26,024 nt of DNA from the NCBI GenBank assembly GCA_050946255.1, contig JBMNUL010000015.1:1-26024 (forward strand). Direction: 5' to 3'. This document shows positions 24,591 to 26,024 of this stretch, piece after piece. A model generated the notes under the pieces. That model did no database searches and was not told the origin of the DNA. It saw only the letters and a program-made list of their open reading frames with translations. This DNA comes from JBMNUL01 sp050946255. Lineage in GTDB: Bacteria > Actinomycetota > Coriobacteriia > Coriobacteriales > CADBOM01. How positions within the stretch are numbered: the stretch's first letter is position 1; every line of letters begins with the position of its first letter. Made by a program: the position numbers and the translations under genes.

Positions 24591-24978
24591 GATGTTGTTA
24601 ATTGTGAGATGCAAGAGGTCTATTCGAGATTGTCCGTTTCCTCTTTTCGAATGGTCAGCAGCGAGATAGTGAAAAATCCGTATGGTATTGCGGATACAGA
24701 TCGAGCTTTCTACACGTCATCGTGTCCCGTACCTCCTGTATCTCCCATAGTCAATTGGGACTTCAAGGCTCGAGGCCTGAGGCTCGGAATGTTCGCTGCT
24801 CCCAATGGACTGGCGATAGGCGAGCGATTGCAGTGCTGCTATTCGATGGGCCCGAGTGTTCCTAATGGTTCCGAAACAATTCCGAAAGAGCACCAAAACT
24901 CAGAAGGGCGCAAAAATCTAGCGATCCGAGAAGGTGATTTTTCGAATCGAGCAATGTTATTGAGAGCTTCTTCAATTG

Positions 24979-25030
24979 TTCTGTCAGTGACTGTAATGAT
25001 ATGGGAAGCAAAATTTTCTGTCAATGACTG
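24979..25030 (-). promoter_or_regulatory. Strong promoter with two operator-like repeats upstream of the fixC-like operon
   Basis: On the - strand a consensus TTGACA (25024-25019) is followed after exactly 17 bp by TATCAT (25001-24996), five of six bases of the consensus -10. Two near-identical 15-bp sequences, TTCTGTCAGTGACTG (24979-24993) and TTCTGTCAATGACTG (25016-25030) on the + strand, each hold an imperfect palindrome around G-T-C-A-N-T-G-A-C. One covers the -35 box and the other the expected transcription start, 37 bp apart. This is a classical repressor layout, and the upstream MarR protein is the best candidate. Confidence 0.7.
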
Positions 25031-25241
25031 AAAAAGCTATTTCCCGAGGTAAAATGCAAATTTTTATTCAAAAAATAATATGCATTGGCGTGTTAGGAAA
25101 GTTGCGTTCCCGTAAGTTTATCTAATGGCGAAAATAAGAACCCACGAAGCCGCCAAGACTGTCGATAAGGTATCTGCCTCGGGACCTTGAAGGCGAGCGT
25201 TCGCGATTTGTCGGTGAGTTGGATGGAGGTAGGGATTTCGG

Positions 25242-26024
25242 TTATGCGGTCTTCTCCGAAAGGGTCTTGGCTATTGTCTCGGCGCATCTGAACCCTTCCA
25301 GTATTTGCTCAGGGTTCAGACGGCTCAACGAGAACCATTGGATATACGCGTCGAGGGCGCCCTGCACCAGTTTCATCTCCTTCTCACCCGTGGGGGTGAT
25401 TTTCAGATATACTGCGCCGGGTCTGCCATCTTCCATCACGCGTGTGGCCCATTTGCGGAGCTCGATGTTGTTTGCGGCGCGGGTGACCGTATCTGCTTTT
25501 AGCAGGAGAGTCTTTGCGATGTCTCCCATGCGGATCGCATCCCCGCTTTCATGGAGGATCTGGAGTATCCTGCATTCCGTGATCGAGGCGCCTGCAATTT
25601 CCCGGCAAAGCTGCTTCATGATGTTCATGCTCTGCGATACGGCGGTGACGAACGCCGAGCTCACATGGTTGCTGCCATTCGAGCCATTGCCGTTGGCGCC
25701 CTCTACTTCCTTGCCGATAGTCACCACTATCGACTTGAAATTCTTCGACATATTGCGCGGGAGAAGGCCGAAGATGGTATCCATGTTCTCCTCGACTCGG
25801 TCGTTGGTGCTCTTGAGGTTTTCCTCGCCGAATTTCGTCACATGCACCTTGATGACGCGCTTGTCGGATTTGTCCCTTTTCCTCTTGATATATCCTAGAT
25901 CTTCCAGCTTCGCCGCTGCCTTGGAGGTGAGGTTTTGGGGGAGGTTCAGGGCGCTTACCAAATCACCGATGCAGGCTTGGTCTCCTAGCTCGTGAGCCTT
26001 CAGTAACACGCGGTACTCGGTGAT
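25242..26024 (-). CDS. MarR-type regulator with two tandem winged-helix domains (5' partial)
   Basis: The frame is open to the right edge, so the start lies outside; 260 residues are visible. Two related MarR winged-helix regions occur. The first opens I-T-E-Y-R-V-L (visible residues 1-7) with an L-E-D-L-G-Y-I-K-R wing approach. The second opens I-T-E-C-R-I-L-Q-I-L-H-E (from about 148) and ends I-T-P-T-G-E-K-E-M. They are joined by a helical linker with a Gly/Asn/Ser run. Ordinary MarR proteins have one such domain in about 150 residues and dimerise, so this looks like a fused duplicate acting as an internal dimer. It lies on the same strand upstream of the fixC-like operon, whose promoter bears paired operator-like repeats. 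Confidence 0.85.
   Translation of the reverse strand: MTEYRVLLKAHELGDQACIGDLVSALNLPQNLTSKAAAKLEDLGYIKRKRDKSDKRVIKVHVTKFGEENLKSTNDRVEENMDTIFGLLPRNMSKNFKSIVVTIGKEVEGANGNGSNGSNHVSSAFVTAVSQSMNIMKQLCREIAGASITECRILQILHESGDAIRMGDIAKTLLLKADTVTRAANNIELRKWATRVMEDGRPGAVYLKITPTGEKEMKLVQGALDAYIQWFSLSRLNPEQILEGFRCAETIAKTLSEKTA

Larger units (their letters stand above)
24483..25241 (-). other. Long intergenic region between the MarR gene and fixC-like gene
   Basis: About 760 bp without a gene I can support. It contains a strong - strand promoter (24996-25024) flanked by two operator-like repeats, a perfect 9-bp hairpin (24568-24590), and a possible 21-codon leader reading frame (24655-24720, - strand) with an AGGAGGT SD at 24731-24737. 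The part from 25031 to 25100 is very AT-rich and includes ATGCA/TGCAT ends of a loose inverted repeat. A 140-codon + strand frame at 24609-25031 overlaps the promoter and has no clear SD or family, so I do not call it. Confidence 0.5.

Noticed and set aside
24609..25031. 140-codon + strand frame in the fixC-like upstream region
   Set aside because: It has no clear SD or recognisable domain, has AT-rich irregular composition, and overlaps a strong - strand promoter and its repeats.

Overview
The window looks like a chromosomal segment of a moderately GC-rich, high-GC Gram-positive anaerobe, most likely a member of the Coriobacteriia (Eggerthella/Slackia/Olsenella-like). That assignment is an inference. 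It rests on the mix of a type VII secretion (T7SS) locus that combines Firmicutes-type and mycobacteria-like parts, FixC/FixX-type flavoprotein and ferredoxin genes, a QueG-like iron-sulfur protein, a large FAD-dependent oxidoreductase and Rrf2/TetR/MarR regulators. No rRNA, tRNA, CRISPR array or insertion sequence was recognised.

Region 1 (2-14944, all + strand) is a T7SS locus. It opens with the 3' part of a large membrane-anchored surface protein made of Ig-like modules. Next come a canonical WXG100 protein, a 1540-aa EssC-type FtsK/SpoIIIE ATPase with an N-terminal FHA domain, a DUF4176 protein, a second WXG100-like protein, a 447-aa effector-like protein ending in a glycine zipper, and a 318-aa protein whose layout resembles the mycobacterial chaperone EspG. 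The locus closes with a YwqH-like coiled-coil protein, a second DUF4176 protein, a YukD/EsaB-like ubiquitin-fold protein and a protein joining an EssB/DUF6382-like pseudokinase domain to a C-terminal FHA domain. EssC powers export, the WXG100 proteins are substrates or partners, and the two FHA domains suggest control by threonine phosphorylation. EsaA, EssA and a membrane-anchored EssB are not seen in the window.

Region 2 (14931-19523) holds an FAD-dependent oxidoreductase with an N-terminal carbohydrate-binding-like domain on the - strand, transcribed divergently from an Rrf2 regulator. A 25-bp near-palindrome lies across both promoters and is probably the regulator's operator. A TetR regulator and a QueG-like 2x[4Fe-4S] protein follow on the + strand.

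Region 3 (19600-26024, all - strand) reads, in transcription order: a tandem-domain MarR regulator (5' end outside the window), a roughly 760-bp intergenic region with a strong promoter flanked by two operator-like repeats, fixC-like and fixX-like genes, a 97-aa orphan, a hairpin, and then a tightly coupled zinc-ribbon / TPR / polyprenyl synthetase set. A geranylgeranyl-reductase-superfamily flavoprotein, its ferredoxin and a prenyl synthase in one cluster suggests quinone or prenyl-chain metabolism, but this is an inference.
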